Assembly: GCF_014836935.1 (NCBI RefSeq)
Contig: NZ_JACSPW010000004.1
Span: 153,277-217,276, forward strand
Direction: 5' to 3'
Source of the DNA: Solibacillus merdavium
GTDB taxonomy: Bacteria > Bacillota > Bacilli > Bacillales_A > Planococcaceae
DNA: 64,000 nt
In this document: piece by piece, positions 51,720 to 61,682 of the stretch
How positions within the stretch are numbered: the first letter of the stretch is position 1
Layout of the letters: the number at the start of each line of letters is the position of its first letter
Notes under the pieces: model-generated
Databases searched by the model: none
The model's input: the letters and a program-made list of their open reading frames with translations, nothing else
What the model was told of the DNA's origin: nothing
Program-made: the position numbers and the translations under genes

Positions 51720-52493
51720 TTACTTCACATTAATTGTTAAGCTGCCCAGTGCACCATAATCGGCTGTTACTGTATCACCTGATTTCACAGCCACTGCATC
51801 AGTCATCGCACCCGCCAACACAAGTTCCCCCGGTTGGATGCCCCGTCCTTCTTTACTCAACAGATTCAGCAGTTCAATTACCGAATTAATCGGATGCTCT
51901 AAAATGGCTGCACCAGTTCCTTCATATTTCAGCTCATTATTGTGATATACATCCACTTTTATTTGCGCCCAATCAGTTGTAGTCGGTGCATAAGGCTGAC
52001 TGCCTAACAAAAACTTTGTAGATGAGGCATTGTCTGCAATTACATCCATTAAAGAAAAGGAAAAGTTTTCGTAGCGACTATCAATAACTTCCAACGCCAA
52101 ATACACATATTCTACTGCCGACCATACTTCATAAGGCATTAAATTTTCTCCGGCAATCGGTTTTTTAAAAGTAAAAGCAACTTCCGGTTCAATACGTGGA
52201 TGAATGTGATCTGCTGCTGTAATTTCATTGTGGCTCATCAGCATATTGTTCGTTAAGCGACCGTAAATTGTGGATTCCACACCAACTTGAAGCTGCTTTG
52301 CTTTACTCGTTAAACCCATCTTCCAGCCTATAAATGCATTACTTGCCGAAATCGATTTTTCGATACTGAGACGTTGAATTTCGTATGCTTCCTCTGATGT
52401 TAGCGCCGGATTACTGATCGTAATTTTTTCAATTGCTTTTTTTTCCGATTGTGCCATAGCGATACGCTCTACATATTCATAAATTGTACTCAC
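51720..52493 (-). CDS. mhpD: 2-hydroxypenta-2,4-dienoate hydratase
   Basis: This is a 257-aa fumarylacetoacetase-fold enzyme that adds water to 2-oxopent-4-enoate to give 4-hydroxy-2-oxovalerate. Metal and substrate motifs include GWKMGLTSKAKQLQ, HPRIEPEVAFTF, EVIDSRYENFSFSLMDVIADNASS and GELVLAGAMTDAV. It is the paralog of the decarboxylase gene at 54402 and normally acts in complex with it. The GTG start overlaps the aldolase stop (GTGA) and is preceded by AAGGTGAG. Which paralog is hydratase and which is decarboxylase is judged by neighbour order and is less certain than the family. Confidence 0.85.
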   Translation of the reverse strand: MSTIYEYVERIAMAQSEKKAIEKITISNPALTSEEAYEIQRLSIEKSISASNAFIGWKMGLTSKAKQLQVGVESTIYGRLTNNMLMSHNEITAADHIHPRIEPEVAFTFKKPIAGENLMPYEVWSAVEYVYLALEVIDSRYENFSFSLMDVIADNASSTKFLLGSQPYAPTTTDWAQIKVDVYHNNELKYEGTGAAILEHPINSVIELLNLLSKEGRGIQPGELVLAGAMTDAVAVKSGDTVTADYGALGSLTINVK

Positions 52494-53503
52494 GATATAC
52501 TCACCTTTTTTCCCGCCATTTGTTGTGCTACTTCAATAATCATATCTTCTTGTCCACCTACTACTTTACGCTTACCCAGTTCCACTAAAATATCACGGGC
52601 ATCGACCCCGAATTTCTCTGACGCAACGACAGCATGACGTAAAAAGCTTGAATATACGCCTGCATAGCCCATAATAAAGCTGCCACTCGTAATATCTTGA
52701 GGTGCTGGCAAAATATTAGCGCGCACATCATCTGCTAAATCGAGCATTTTGTAAAGATCAATACCAGTTTCATAACCTAGGCGATCTAATACCCCGACTA
52801 AGACTTCCGTTTGCGTATTTCCTGCCCCAGCACCTAAACAGCACACACTACCATCAATCCTGTTTGCACCTGCCTCAACAGCAGCAAGAGTATTTGCAAC
52901 TGCTAACGATAAGTTATTGTGTGCATGGAAGCCTATGTCTACCGACAAATGAGCTTTTAACAAACGAATGCGTGCCGTTACATCGCTTGGCAGCATTGCA
53001 CCTGCCGAATCAGTAACGTAAACAGCATCTGCCCCATACTCTTCCATTAACTTCGCCTGCTCCAAAACAACTTCCGGCAGAGCACTATGAGCCATCATTA
53101 AAAACCCAACTACCTCCATGCCCATCGCTTTTGCTGTTTCAATATGCTGCTTTGAAACATCGGCTTCTGTGACATGTGTTGCTACGCGAACCATACGCGC
53201 ACCTGCACCATATGCCTCTTTCAAGTCTTTGATCGTACCAATTCCCGGTAACAACAAAACAGCAATTATTGAGTTACCGGCCTCTTCTGCCGCGACTTTG
53301 ACGAGTTCTATGTCATATACCTTTGAAAAGCCATACTGCAAAGATGAGCCTCCTAAGCCATCGCCGTGCGTCACTTCGATATAAGGAACCCCAGCTGCAC
53401 TTAGTTGCTTTGTTACACTGCGCACCTGTTCTTTTGTAAATTGATGCCCTACAACATGGCTTCCGTCACGTAACGCTACTTCTGTTATCAATAACTTTTT
53501 CAT
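52490..53503 (-). CDS. mhpE: 4-hydroxy-2-oxovalerate aldolase
   Basis: This is a 337-aa class II (Mn) aldolase of the HMGL-like TIM-barrel family. It splits 4-hydroxy-2-oxovalerate into pyruvate and acetaldehyde. The catalytic Arg-Asp is in [16 protein letters not shown] and the metal histidines are in [35 protein letters not shown] and the C-terminal communication domain follow. It works in a channelling complex with the acetaldehyde dehydrogenase, whose gene overlaps it by four bases (ATGA). Confidence 0.94.
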   Translation of the reverse strand: MKKLLITEVALRDGSHVVGHQFTKEQVRSVTKQLSAAGVPYIEVTHGDGLGGSSLQYGFSKVYDIELVKVAAEEAGNSIIAVLLLPGIGTIKDLKEAYGAGARMVRVATHVTEADVSKQHIETAKAMGMEVVGFLMMAHSALPEVVLEQAKLMEEYGADAVYVTDSAGAMLPSDVTARIRLLKAHLSVDIGFHAHNNLSLAVANTLAAVEAGANRIDGSVCCLGAGAGNTQTEVLVGVLDRLGYETGIDLYKMLDLADDVRANILPAPQDITSGSFIMGYAGVYSSFLRHAVVASEKFGVDARDILVELGKRKVVGGQEDMIIEVAQQMAGKKVSIS

Positions 53504-54390
53504 GATATATGCACTCCTTCTTGCTGGAGCTGCTGCGCAATCATTTCAGCGACTTTCAAACCTGCAGCTGTCATTATATCCAGGTTACCGGCATACACCG
53601 GCAAATAATCTCCTAGCCCTTCCACTTCTAAAAATACCTTTACTTCGCGTCCATCCACCAAAGGTTCGATTTTCAAACGGTAGCCTGGTACATATTCGTT
53701 GACTGCCTGCACTATTTCTTTAATGGATTGCTTAATTTGTAATGGATCTTTCGCTTCTTCCTCTAATAAACAAGAAACGGTATCACGCATAAGCATTGGT
53801 GGCTCTGCTGGATTTAAAATAATAATGGCTTTCCCTTGTTTTGCACCGCCAACTTGTTCAATGGCACGAGCTGTTGTTTCTGTAAATTCATCAATGTTCG
53901 CACGTGTACCTGGGCCAGCGCTTTTTGAGGCAATTGTGGCAATGATTTCCGCATAGGCTACACTTTGTATGCGCTGAATTGCATATACAATCGGTATAGT
54001 CGCCTGTCCACCGCATGTAATCATATTCACAACTGGCTGATCGATATGCTTTTGTAAATTTACAGCCGGTACAACAAACGGTCCGATTGCTGCAGGTGTC
54101 AGGTCAACAATACGTTTTCCTAGTGGCACCAATGCATCAACATGTGTTTGATGTACTTTTGCTGAAGTAGCATCAAATAAAATATCCGCCAGCTCAGGTT
54201 GCTGCAAAAATCCTTCAATACCATTAGAAATCGTGTTTATCCCAACATCTTGCGCACGTTTTAATCCATCAGATGCTGGATCAATACCGATTAACACCGA
54301 CATTTCCAAAGAATCCGAGCGCATGACCTTTTTCATCAGATCCGTACCGATGTTGCCGGAACCGATAATTCCTACCTTCACCTTTTTCAT
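53500..54390 (-). CDS. mhpF: Acetaldehyde dehydrogenase (acylating)
   Basis: This is a 296-aa CoA-dependent enzyme that converts acetaldehyde to acetyl-CoA with NAD+. The cofactor loop is [16 protein letters not shown], the catalytic Cys is in [18 protein letters not shown] (around residue 130), and [18 protein letters not shown] is the conserved CoA/NAD region. It partners with the aldolase to keep toxic acetaldehyde inside the complex. Ribosome site AGGAGG. Confidence 0.95.
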   Translation of the reverse strand: MKKVKVGIIGSGNIGTDLMKKVMRSDSLEMSVLIGIDPASDGLKRAQDVGINTISNGIEGFLQQPELADILFDATSAKVHQTHVDALVPLGKRIVDLTPAAIGPFVVPAVNLQKHIDQPVVNMITCGGQATIPIVYAIQRIQSVAYAEIIATIASKSAGPGTRANIDEFTETTARAIEQVGGAKQGKAIIILNPAEPPMLMRDTVSCLLEEEAKDPLQIKQSIKEIVQAVNEYVPGYRLKIEPLVDGREVKVFLEVEGLGDYLPVYAGNLDIMTAAGLKVAEMIAQQLQQEGVHIS

Positions 54391-54401
54391 AGAACCTCCT
54401 A

Positions 54402-55184
54402 TTAAACACAGCTTAGTTGAATTTTCCCGAGCGTTTCACCAAAGTCCGCTGTAAATTCGTCCCCTGGGCTTGCATCAAGTGCAGCGGATAGAGCACCCGA
54501 TAAAATTACTTCGCCTTTTTTCACTCCAATATTAAAATCAGCTAACCGATTTACGAGCCATACAACACATGCGGCAGGATTGCCTAAAACATCTGTCCCT
54601 TTTCCGCTATTGACCAATTCACCATTTTTATAAAAATTCATTTCTACAGCAGGCAGGTCAATTTCCTCAATCGACTTCTTTATATCCCCTAACACATATT
54701 TCGCTGACGATGCGTTATCCGCTATCGTATCTAGCAACTTAATTTTCCAATCTTTAATGCGACTATCAACGATTTCAAGACTCGCAACGACATAATCGGT
54801 TGCTGCAAGTACTTGTTCCAACGTAACATTCGGACCAATTAAGTCCTCCTTCATGACAAATGCAATTTCTGCTTCTACACGCGGCTTAATACACTCGCTG
54901 CAATCAAGGACATTATTTGTTATAGCCATCGACGCCAGTAAATGACCATAATCCGGTTCATCTACATTGAGCAGCTGCTGCATCGCGCGCGAGGTCAAGC
55001 CAATTTTTTTGCCCGTAATATTGTCGCCGGCATTAACTTTACGATGTATTTGCTCAAGCTGAATTGAATAGGCATCCTTTAAACTTAAACTGTCGATTTG
55101 TTCCGTCAATGGTGCAATACCTTGACGTGTTTTTTCTGCTTGCGAAATTCTACTTGACCATTCAATTAAATTTACACTCATCAT
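54402..55184 (-). CDS. 2-oxo-3-hexenedioate decarboxylase (4-oxalocrotonate decarboxylase)
   Basis: This is a 260-aa enzyme of the same fold as the 51720 hydratase ([68 protein letters not shown]). It would remove CO2 from 4-oxalocrotonate to give 2-oxopent-4-enoate. The closely related hydratase in the operon would take the product on. Such pairs (for example NbaG/NbaH or XylI/XylJ) form a complex. The assignment between the two paralogs is by context. Starts at one of two adjacent ATG codons after AGGTGACC. Confidence 0.82.
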   Translation of the reverse strand: MMSVNLIEWSSRISQAEKTRQGIAPLTEQIDSLSLKDAYSIQLEQIHRKVNAGDNITGKKIGLTSRAMQQLLNVDEPDYGHLLASMAITNNVLDCSECIKPRVEAEIAFVMKEDLIGPNVTLEQVLAATDYVVASLEIVDSRIKDWKIKLLDTIADNASSAKYVLGDIKKSIEEIDLPAVEMNFYKNGELVNSGKGTDVLGNPAACVVWLVNRLADFNIGVKKGEVILSGALSAALDASPGDEFTADFGETLGKIQLSCV

Positions 55185-55197
55185 AGGTCACCTGCTT

Positions 55198-56658
55198 TTA
55201 TAATTTGATTGTTACGTTCGATTGCTCACAGTAAAATTCGAAGCTATGTGCGCCGCCTTCACGCCCGATTCCACTTTGTTTCATACCGCCAAACGGTGTA
55301 CGTAAATCGCGTAAATACCATGTATTCACCCATACAATTCCCGATTCGATTTGCCCAGCTACACGGTGCGCACGACGTAAATCATTCGTCCAAATTGTCG
55401 CTCCTAAACCATACGTTGTATCATTCGCATAACCAATTACTTCTTCTTCTGAATCAAATGGCAATACCGTAACGACGGGCCCGAAAATTTCTTCCTTTAC
55501 ACAGCGTGAATGTTCATCTAATCCAACAATAATTGTCGGTTCGATAAAGTAGCCCTTTTCCATATGTGCCGGTCGCCTTCCGCCTGTTAAAATTGTGCCG
55601 CCTTCTTCTTTAGCAATATCTATATAGTGCATGACTTTTTCGTAATGTTCCTTCCCTACTAATGAGCCGATATTCGTTTTAGAATCAAATGGGTCTCCGA
55701 CAACCAGCTCTTTCGTACGGGCTACAAATTTCTGCAAAAAGTCATCCATGATGGAACGCTCTACGTATATACGTGATGCACATAAGCATACTTGCCCTTG
55801 ATTACGGAAGCTCGAGTGTAGTGTCGTTTCCACTACTTCTTCGATATCTGAATCCGCAAAAATTATGGCAGGGTTTTTGCCGCCAAGCTCAAATGACACT
55901 TTCTTTAACGTTGGGGCAGCTGCCTTCATAATTGTCGTTCCTGTACGCGTTTCCCCAGTAAAGGTTATCGCATCCACTAATGGGTGCTCTGATAAAAACG
56001 CCCCTGCAGAATCTTTTCCGAAACCATGTACAATATTAACAACACCATCCGGCACACCCGCTTCCTTACAAATTTCTGCGAGCTTCGTTGCCGTCATTGG
56101 TGTTAATTCAGCCGGTTTCATAACGGCTGTACTACCTGCAGCTAAACATGGGGCAAGCTTCCACGTTAATAATAAGAGCGGCAAGTTCCAAGGATTAATC
56201 ATTGCCACAACTCCTACCGGTCGCGTTACTGTATAATGCAGCGCAATATTGTCCTGGTTATATGCTTCATTTCCTAATGACGTCACATAATCGGCAAAAA
56301 AGTGAAAGTTATGTGCCGCGCGTTTAATATCCATCTCCATTGCTAATGCGTAAGGCTTTCCTGTATCAAGCGCTTCAAGCATTGCAAACTCTTCTACATT
56401 TTCCAAAATAAGATCGCCAATTTTGCGAATCACCTGCGAGCGCTGTTTCACTGTAAACGTAGACCATTCGCCTTTTACAGCCGCCTTAGCTGCTTTCACC
56501 GCAAAATCGACTTCATCCTGTGTTGCTTCAGCTACCCAACCGATTACTTCTTCAGTTGCTGGATTAATATTTAAAAATTTCCGATCTTCAGCCGCCTCGA
56601 TATAATGACCGTTAATAAAATTGCGACAATCAATACCCTTTACCTGTACTTGTTGCAT
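55198..56658 (-). CDS. 2-aminomuconate 6-semialdehyde dehydrogenase
   Basis: This is a 486-aa ALDH superfamily member. Visible are MINPWNLPLLLLTWKLAPCLAAG, catalytic Glu in SFELGGKNPAI and nucleophile Cys in RNQGQVCLCASRIYVE. The end is TPFGGMKQSGIGREGG. It resembles hydroxymuconic/aminomuconic semialdehyde dehydrogenases (AMSDH, ALDH8-like). In this operon it would oxidise 2-aminomuconate 6-semialdehyde to 2-aminomuconate with NAD+, outrunning spontaneous ring closure to picolinate. A terminator-like hairpin lies in the 110-bp gap upstream of its start. Confidence 0.88.
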   Translation of the reverse strand: MQQVQVKGIDCRNFINGHYIEAAEDRKFLNINPATEEVIGWVAEATQDEVDFAVKAAKAAVKGEWSTFTVKQRSQVIRKIGDLILENVEEFAMLEALDTGKPYALAMEMDIKRAAHNFHFFADYVTSLGNEAYNQDNIALHYTVTRPVGVVAMINPWNLPLLLLTWKLAPCLAAGSTAVMKPAELTPMTATKLAEICKEAGVPDGVVNIVHGFGKDSAGAFLSEHPLVDAITFTGETRTGTTIMKAAAPTLKKVSFELGGKNPAIIFADSDIEEVVETTLHSSFRNQGQVCLCASRIYVERSIMDDFLQKFVARTKELVVGDPFDSKTNIGSLVGKEHYEKVMHYIDIAKEEGGTILTGGRRPAHMEKGYFIEPTIIVGLDEHSRCVKEEIFGPVVTVLPFDSEEEVIGYANDTTYGLGATIWTNDLRRAHRVAGQIESGIVWVNTWYLRDLRTPFGGMKQSGIGREGGAHSFEFYCEQSNVTIKL

Positions 56659-56714
56659 ATCTTCCTACAGCTATGTGTAGGATTCACCTCGCTTTACGTC
56701 GATGTATAAAATAA

Positions 56715-56758
56715 GGCAACCTTAAAGAAGATAAAGCTATTACTTCCTTAAAGCTGCC
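56715..56758 (-). promoter_or_regulatory. Terminator-like hairpin inside the catabolic operon
   Basis: GGCAGCTTTAAGGAAG pairs over 16 bp (three G-U) with CTTCTTTAAGGTTGCC and is followed on the minus strand by TTATTTTAT. It lies between the deaminase and dehydrogenase genes and could tune expression of the downstream genes. Confidence 0.6.
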
Positions 56759-56768
56759 GCACGTGCTG

Positions 56769-57227
56769 TTATTCTTCTACTTCAACAATCATCTCGATTT
56801 CAATTGCTGTATTATTCGGCAATTGCGCCATTCCTACCGCTGAACGTGCATGCTTTCCCTTTTCACCAAATACTTCAACAAGTAAATCCGATGCCCCATC
56901 CATTACTTTTGGCTGCTGTGTAAAATCAGGAGCAGAATTAACCATTCCTAAAATTTTCACAACGCGCTTCACCTTCGATAAATCTCCTAATTCATGCTTC
57001 AGCACTGTAATTAAGTTAATCATCGACTGCCGTGACGCCGCATAGCCCTCTTCAACTGTTAAATCCTCACCAAGCTTACCGTGATATTGGTCAACACCTT
57101 GACCTGATGTGAAAATTAAATTTCCCGTACGCACACAGCCTACATAATTTCCAACTGCCGAACGTGGTTTCCCTAGCTCAATGCCCAGCTTCTCCAACTG
57201 TGATTCTGGCGTTTGTGTATTATTCAT
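56769..57227 (-). CDS. 2-aminomuconate deaminase (RidA family)
   Basis: This is a 152-aa RidA/YjgF-type protein. The N-terminal half carries GKPRSAVGNYVGCVRTGNLIFTSGQG and the end is GMAQLPNNTAIEIEMIVEVEE. Members of this clade in 2-nitrobenzoate and aminophenol pathways (NbaF/AmnD group) remove ammonia from 2-aminomuconate to give 4-oxalocrotonate. Its place between ACMSD and the dehydrogenase fits this well. The ATG overlaps the ACMSD stop (TAATG). Confidence 0.85.
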   Translation of the reverse strand: MNNTQTPESQLEKLGIELGKPRSAVGNYVGCVRTGNLIFTSGQGVDQYHGKLGEDLTVEEGYAASRQSMINLITVLKHELGDLSKVKRVVKILGMVNSAPDFTQQPKVMDGASDLLVEVFGEKGKHARSAVGMAQLPNNTAIEIEMIVEVEE

Positions 57228-58231
57228 TATTTACTCACACCAATCTTCGCTAAATTTAAAAACTGACGCGCATTTTCGCCAAGAACAGCACTCTTCACTT
57301 CGTCTGAAAGCTGCAGCGATTCATCGATGACTTTACCTGGATTAATCTCACGTAGCAAAAATGGGTAATCCGATCCCATAATGATCTTGTCATGACCAAA
57401 GCGCTCTAACAAAAAGGCAAAATTGTCTTTATCGTAAACGAGCGAATCGAAATAAAACTTTTTAGCGTAATAACTCGGCGGATGCTCTGTAAGACGTAAA
57501 TGCGGCCAAACATCCCAGCCTTGATCGAGGCGCGGTAAAATATATGCAAATGACCCGCCGCCATGTGCAAAGCATACTTTGAGGTTCGGACATTTTTCCA
57601 TCACGCCACTCCATATTAAGCTCGCAGCGGCAAGAGCTGTCTCACTCGGCATGCCTACTGTGTACATAAAGTTATGACGTGGTGTGCGATCTTTCGCCAT
57701 CGTTTCCCATGGATGAATAAACAGCGGCATCTCCAGCTCTTCAGCCGCTTGGAAAAACGGAAGCAAATAGTCTGCATCCAAGTTTTCGCCATTGACGTTT
57801 GTTCCAATTTCAATACCTGCTAACCCAAGTTCCTTACAACGACGCATTTCTGCAATAGCTACCTCCGCATCCTGCATCGGCACGGTGCCTAACCCAGCAA
57901 AATGCGCTGGATAGTCCTTTACTATGTTAGCGATAAAATCATTTTGGAATTGTGCCATTTCTAGCGCTTGCTCCACTGGTGCCCAGTACGAAAAAGTAAC
58001 AGGTACAGGTGAAATCACCTGCATATCCACACCTTCTTTTTTCATATCCTCTATACGCTTTTTCGAATCCCACACTTGATCCGTCACTTCTCGAAACAAA
58101 TTGCCGCTTACCATAATGTCTGCTCCACAAGAACATTTTTGCTCCATTACCGGCCATTTATCATTACCGTACTTCTCTACAAAATTAGGTAAATTCAATG
58201 GATAAATGTGTGTATGGAAATCGATTCTCAT
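57227..58231 (-). CDS. nbaD: 2-amino-3-carboxymuconate 6-semialdehyde decarboxylase (ACMSD)
   Basis: This is a 334-aa zinc amidohydrolase-fold decarboxylase. The HxH motif is in RIDFHTHIYP, further metal or catalytic residues are in LFIHPWETM, VCFAHGGGSFAYILPR and IMGSDYPFLLR. It removes CO2 from the ring-fission product so that carbon flows away from quinolinate. I start at ATG 58231, which overlaps the dioxygenase stop (ATGA) and is 10 nt from GAGG; the ATG at 58240 abuts that site. Family members start at this same MRIDFHTH. Confidence 0.92.
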   Translation of the reverse strand: MRIDFHTHIYPLNLPNFVEKYGNDKWPVMEQKCSCGADIMVSGNLFREVTDQVWDSKKRIEDMKKEGVDMQVISPVPVTFSYWAPVEQALEMAQFQNDFIANIVKDYPAHFAGLGTVPMQDAEVAIAEMRRCKELGLAGIEIGTNVNGENLDADYLLPFFQAAEELEMPLFIHPWETMAKDRTPRHNFMYTVGMPSETALAAASLIWSGVMEKCPNLKVCFAHGGGSFAYILPRLDQGWDVWPHLRLTEHPPSYYAKKFYFDSLVYDKDNFAFLLERFGHDKIIMGSDYPFLLREINPGKVIDESLQLSDEVKSAVLGENARQFLNLAKIGVSK

Positions 58232-58785
58232 ACTTGCCATTCCTCAACTTTTTCTGACATTACGTGACCGCACTTATCGCACGTACGTAATTCCTCCGAG
58301 CCATTGAACTTTGCAATGCCTTCTGCAATCTGTTGTCCGATATTCGTTACTTGGAGCGTTACACGATGTACTTCATGATCGCATTTTTCACATAGCCATA
58401 CTAAGTCCTCTAGTTCGCCTTCTTGACGTTTATATTCAATTACGATGCCGTATGTGTCAGCTACGCGGTGCGGAGAATGCGGCACATTGCCTGGTAATAC
58501 GAACATCTCTCCTTCTTTTACTTCAATTACTTCGCGTTTATTTTCATCATTAATGATTTCAACATAGCAAGAGCCTTTTACTTGGTAGAAAATTTCATCT
58601 GAAGGGCTTACGTGGAATTCACGACGTGCGTTTGGACCGCCAACTAGCATTACTAAAAACTGAGAATCATTCCATAGTACCGTATTATTTACTGGTGGCT
58701 TTAATAAATCTTTGTTTTCCTCTATGATTTTCCAAATGTTTTGAGAGCGTGCCTGCATTTTGCTTACTTCAGTAAAATTGTTCAT
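58228..58785 (-). CDS. nbaC: 3-hydroxyanthranilate 3,4-dioxygenase
   Basis: This is a 185-aa cupin extradiol dioxygenase that opens 3-hydroxyanthranilate. The iron ligands are expected in GGPNARREFHVSPSDEIF (His and Glu) and LPGNVPHSPHRV (His). Like other bacterial enzymes it has a C-terminal rubredoxin-type site with two Cys pairs, CEKC and CDKC, for a second iron. Ribosome site AGGAGG. It is the key enzyme that defines the pathway as 3-hydroxyanthranilate degradation. ACMSD is translationally coupled downstream. Confidence 0.94.
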   Translation of the reverse strand: MNNFTEVSKMQARSQNIWKIIEENKDLLKPPVNNTVLWNDSQFLVMLVGGPNARREFHVSPSDEIFYQVKGSCYVEIINDENKREVIEVKEGEMFVLPGNVPHSPHRVADTYGIVIEYKRQEGELEDLVWLCEKCDHEVHRVTLQVTNIGQQIAEGIAKFNGSEELRTCDKCGHVMSEKVEEWQV

Positions 58786-58852
58786 TGTAAAACCTCCTAT
58801 TTTTTTGTGCTATGTGCCTCGCTTACTAGTTTTCTATTAAGTAGAATATAAT

Positions 58853-58867
58853 AAGCTAATCACGTTA
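58853..58867. promoter_or_regulatory. Inverted repeat between the IclR and dioxygenase genes
   Basis: GCTAA TCACG TTAGC lies in the 86-bp gap upstream of the dioxygenase. It could be a binding site for the IclR protein or part of a second promoter. The arms are short. Confidence 0.3.
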
Positions 58868-58871
58868 GCAT

Positions 58872-59621
58872 TTAGATCGTTATATAGCCAATCTCCCGCG
58901 ATATTGTCTGCGCAGAGCGGATAACCTCATTTAAAATAAGCTGATAATTATGTTCCTGAACGTAATTGATATCGCATACGAAGTTTAATGCGGCAATAAC
59001 TTGCCCACTATAGCTTTTAATTGGTGCGGCGATTCCAAATGTCCCTGTTTCATTTTCACCCTTGCTAACAGCAAAGCCTTGTTTATAAATCTCTTTTAGC
59101 TCTACCTTCAAATCAGCAATATCAGTTATCGTATTTTCCGTAAACTTCTCCATACCATGATGCTCAACCGCCTTCAAAAAAGAAGGGTTATAGGCAAGCA
59201 GCACCTTACCGATACTTGTGGCATGAGCCGGGAATCTTGTTACACCGATATATGTCGGCAATACATCTGAATGGGGTGAAACACTTTTAAATATGAATCG
59301 GACTTGGCCGTTATCGAACATCCCAACATGAACGCTGCCTTTATAGCGATTTACAAGACTTGCCGCAATTGGTGCGACCTTTTCATTCATCTCCTGCTGA
59401 TACATGACTTTATTACTCCACTCTAAAATGCGCCAGCCGAGTCGATATTTACGGTCTTTATCTTGCATTAGTATATTTTCCTTGCACATCGTCTTTAAAA
59501 AATGGTGTGCTGAGCTAACAGGAAGACCTAACATTTCTGCAATTTGTTTGTTTGACAAAGCTGACTCACTTTCGAAAAATAAATCAATAATTTGTGCCAT
59601 TTTACTTACAGAAGCGATCAT
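58872..59621 (-). CDS. IclR-family transcriptional regulator
   Basis: This is a 249-aa regulator with an N-terminal winged helix (SNKQIAEMLGLPVSSAHHFLKTMCKENIL) and a C-terminal GAF-like ligand domain (FPAHATSIGKVLLAY, KGENETGTFGIAAPIKSYSGQVIAALNF). IclR proteins often control aromatic catabolic operons and bind the substrate or an intermediate. It sits inside the operon between the monooxygenase and the dioxygenase genes, so it probably regulates the cluster, likely in response to anthranilate or 3-hydroxyanthranilate. Ribosome site AGGAGG. Confidence 0.9.
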   Translation of the reverse strand: MIASVSKMAQIIDLFFESESALSNKQIAEMLGLPVSSAHHFLKTMCKENILMQDKDRKYRLGWRILEWSNKVMYQQEMNEKVAPIAASLVNRYKGSVHVGMFDNGQVRFIFKSVSPHSDVLPTYIGVTRFPAHATSIGKVLLAYNPSFLKAVEHHGMEKFTENTITDIADLKVELKEIYKQGFAVSKGENETGTFGIAAPIKSYSGQVIAALNFVCDINYVQEHNYQLILNEVIRSAQTISREIGYITI

Positions 59622-59637
59622 TCCTATTACCTCCTGA

Positions 59638-61119
59638 TTAGTTTGTCTGTGGCTCTTTTACCGTATCTTCCTTCATTAAAATAGCATCAGCTAAATCAAG
59701 CGCATTGTCCTTTTTGTACTTGTTGTAGAAAATTGCGCGTTTACGAATTGGATCTCCAGTGTAATAACGCTCATATTGTAATGCGCGCATCCCAAACGCC
59801 TCTCCACATAAATCCCAGGCTAGCTTGAAGATTTTCATGCGTGCCTCTGCATCGATACCTGCACGACCACCATAATGACGATCAATCGTTGGACGCAACT
59901 CCTCACTTAAGAAGTCTGCCTCTGTTGGCATCATAAGCAAGCCCCCTGCACCAATTGTCTGCATTACTTCGATTGTGCGGGGGTACATGTCTGGCATCAT
60001 ACCGCGAATTGTTTCCAGTACGACTGGGTTTAATCGTGCCTCTCCATATTCCGTAATTGTATATTCATGCTCTGCTGTACGCAGTAGTGAACGAATAACC
60101 TCTGTATTTTGAATTAACTCCCCTAAATCCCGTTGCACATGTAAATATTGGTCTGCTCCGATTGAATCTGCCACTTTACATGCAACTTCCACCGCAAATT
60201 TTAGCTTTATATAGCCGCGTACGCCCGATTGATGGGCTGGTTGCTCAGCAATACCTGTCATAGGATACAGCAAGTTTGCTGCCTCAACATTGTTGTAAAG
60301 GAATACTTTATCCCAAGGAACAAGTACATCTTCGAAAACCAGTAATGCATCCATTTCTTCATATCGCGATGCAAGTGGATGATCGAATGTTGAACGTGTA
60401 CCGTCCTGCACAGGCTCACGGCAAATAATTTTCAGCCCTTTTACATCAACCGGTACGGCAAACGCCAGCGCATATCGTTCATCTCCGGGCGCAAAACCTG
60501 GGAACGAATAAACAATCACTTCATCTGTCAATGCCGCCAATGTCGCCAGCATTTTTGCCCCGCGTACAATAATTCCTTCAGGTCGTTCCTCTACGACACC
60601 AAGATGCGTAAATTTATCAGCCTGTTCATGCGAATTTTTACTTCGGTCATTTTGAGGATTCACAATCGCATGTGTTAAGAAAATATCGTTATCTCGTAAA
60701 TGCTTATAGTAGTTTTCGATATTCGTTGCCCAGTCCTCATTATATTTGCGTAAAAACCAAGAGTTTTGAGCCAACGATGTTACAACTGTATTTAAAAAAT
60801 CCGGTGTACGACCCATTAATCCGAAAGTTTGACGTGCCACCACCTCAAACGCCTTACTTCGCTTCATAATATCCTCATAATTATGTGGCATTAAAAAGGA
60901 TGTCGCCATACGCTCTCCTGTTTCCTCGCACACTACGGTTAAATCATCCTGATATACGGGATCATGCTGCATATCATACAACTTTGCAATTTCCTGTGCA
61001 GGTTGTTTAAAGTATGGTTCATCCAAAATATTTTCTACGATTTTCCCGTTTAACCAAACTTCTGGCTTGCGTGACTTTAATGCTTCAATATATTGTGCTC
61101 CAGTACGAATCCCCACCAT
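59638..61119 (-). CDS. Two-component flavin monooxygenase, oxygenase subunit (probable anthranilate 3-monooxygenase)
   Basis: This is a 493-aa protein of the 4-hydroxyphenylacetate 3-hydroxylase (HpaB) family, which hydroxylates aromatic rings with free reduced FAD. Family segments: [71 protein letters not shown]. With the 3-hydroxyanthranilate pathway directly downstream, the likely reaction is anthranilate to 3-hydroxyanthranilate, as reported for the FAD-dependent anthranilate 3-monooxygenase of Geobacillus thermodenitrificans. I start at ATG 61119; the GTG at 61125 overlaps the ribosome site AAAGGGAG. HpaB-type specificity cannot be proven from sequence. Confidence 0.82.
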   Translation of the reverse strand: MVGIRTGAQYIEALKSRKPEVWLNGKIVENILDEPYFKQPAQEIAKLYDMQHDPVYQDDLTVVCEETGERMATSFLMPHNYEDIMKRSKAFEVVARQTFGLMGRTPDFLNTVVTSLAQNSWFLRKYNEDWATNIENYYKHLRDNDIFLTHAIVNPQNDRSKNSHEQADKFTHLGVVEERPEGIIVRGAKMLATLAALTDEVIVYSFPGFAPGDERYALAFAVPVDVKGLKIICREPVQDGTRSTFDHPLASRYEEMDALLVFEDVLVPWDKVFLYNNVEAANLLYPMTGIAEQPAHQSGVRGYIKLKFAVEVACKVADSIGADQYLHVQRDLGELIQNTEVIRSLLRTAEHEYTITEYGEARLNPVVLETIRGMMPDMYPRTIEVMQTIGAGGLLMMPTEADFLSEELRPTIDRHYGGRAGIDAEARMKIFKLAWDLCGEAFGMRALQYERYYTGDPIRKRAIFYNKYKKDNALDLADAILMKEDTVKEPQTN

Positions 61120-61136
61120 ATACACTCCCTTTATAA

Positions 61137-61616
61137 TTATTGCACTTCCTGGCTTTTATACATCGCTGTCGTTCCCATCCTACCTTCAAAGAATGTTAAT
61201 GAATCACCGTCTTGACGTTCGAATTCTGTAACCTCTCCAATAAACAGCACATGATCACCTGCATCATATTGTTGCCATTGCTTGCATTTAAAGTAGCTCG
61301 ACACACCGGTAATGCTTGGCGAATCCCCTTCCTTATTCCAAGGAATATCCAGTCCCTCCTGTGGACGACCCGCAAACTGCCATGCAATAGCCTCCTGATC
61401 ATCCGCCAACACATTGATCGTGAAAGGTTTATTTTGTAACTGCTTATATGAATTTGCTTTTTTATCAATCGACACAAGTGCAAGTGGTGGCTCTAAAGAC
61501 ACCGATGTAAATGAATTCACCGTAATTCCATTAATCCCATCTTCATCAAACCAAGTCACAACTGTTACACCTGTCGGAAACTTTCCAAATGCCTGTCTTA
61601 ATAATTTTCCGTCCAT
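61137..61616 (-). CDS. Flavin reductase partner of the monooxygenase
   Basis: This is a 159-aa flavin reductase domain protein (HpaC-like): [35 protein letters not shown] at the start and [27 protein letters not shown] at the end. It reduces FAD with NADH and hands it to the oxygenase encoded 17 bp downstream. It is the first gene of the catabolic operon. Ribosome site AAAGGGGG. A 7-bp-arm palindrome lies 67 bp upstream of the start. Confidence 0.9.
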   Translation of the reverse strand: MDGKLLRQAFGKFPTGVTVVTWFDEDGINGITVNSFTSVSLEPPLALVSIDKKANSYKQLQNKPFTINVLADDQEAIAWQFAGRPQEGLDIPWNKEGDSPSITGVSSYFKCKQWQQYDAGDHVLFIGEVTEFERQDGDSLTFFEGRMGTTAMYKSQEVQ

Positions 61617-61682
61617 AATAAAAACCCCCTTTCAAATTATTAATCTCATATTAACAAGATGAATATGGTGGTTATAGCGATA

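Noticed and set aside
47494..61616. 4-hydroxyphenylacetate or homoprotocatechuate pathway, suggested by the HpaB/HpaC-like genes
   Set aside because: The 3-hydroxyanthranilate dioxygenase, ACMSD and RidA-type deaminase define an amino-aromatic route, and no homoprotocatechuate dioxygenase is present.
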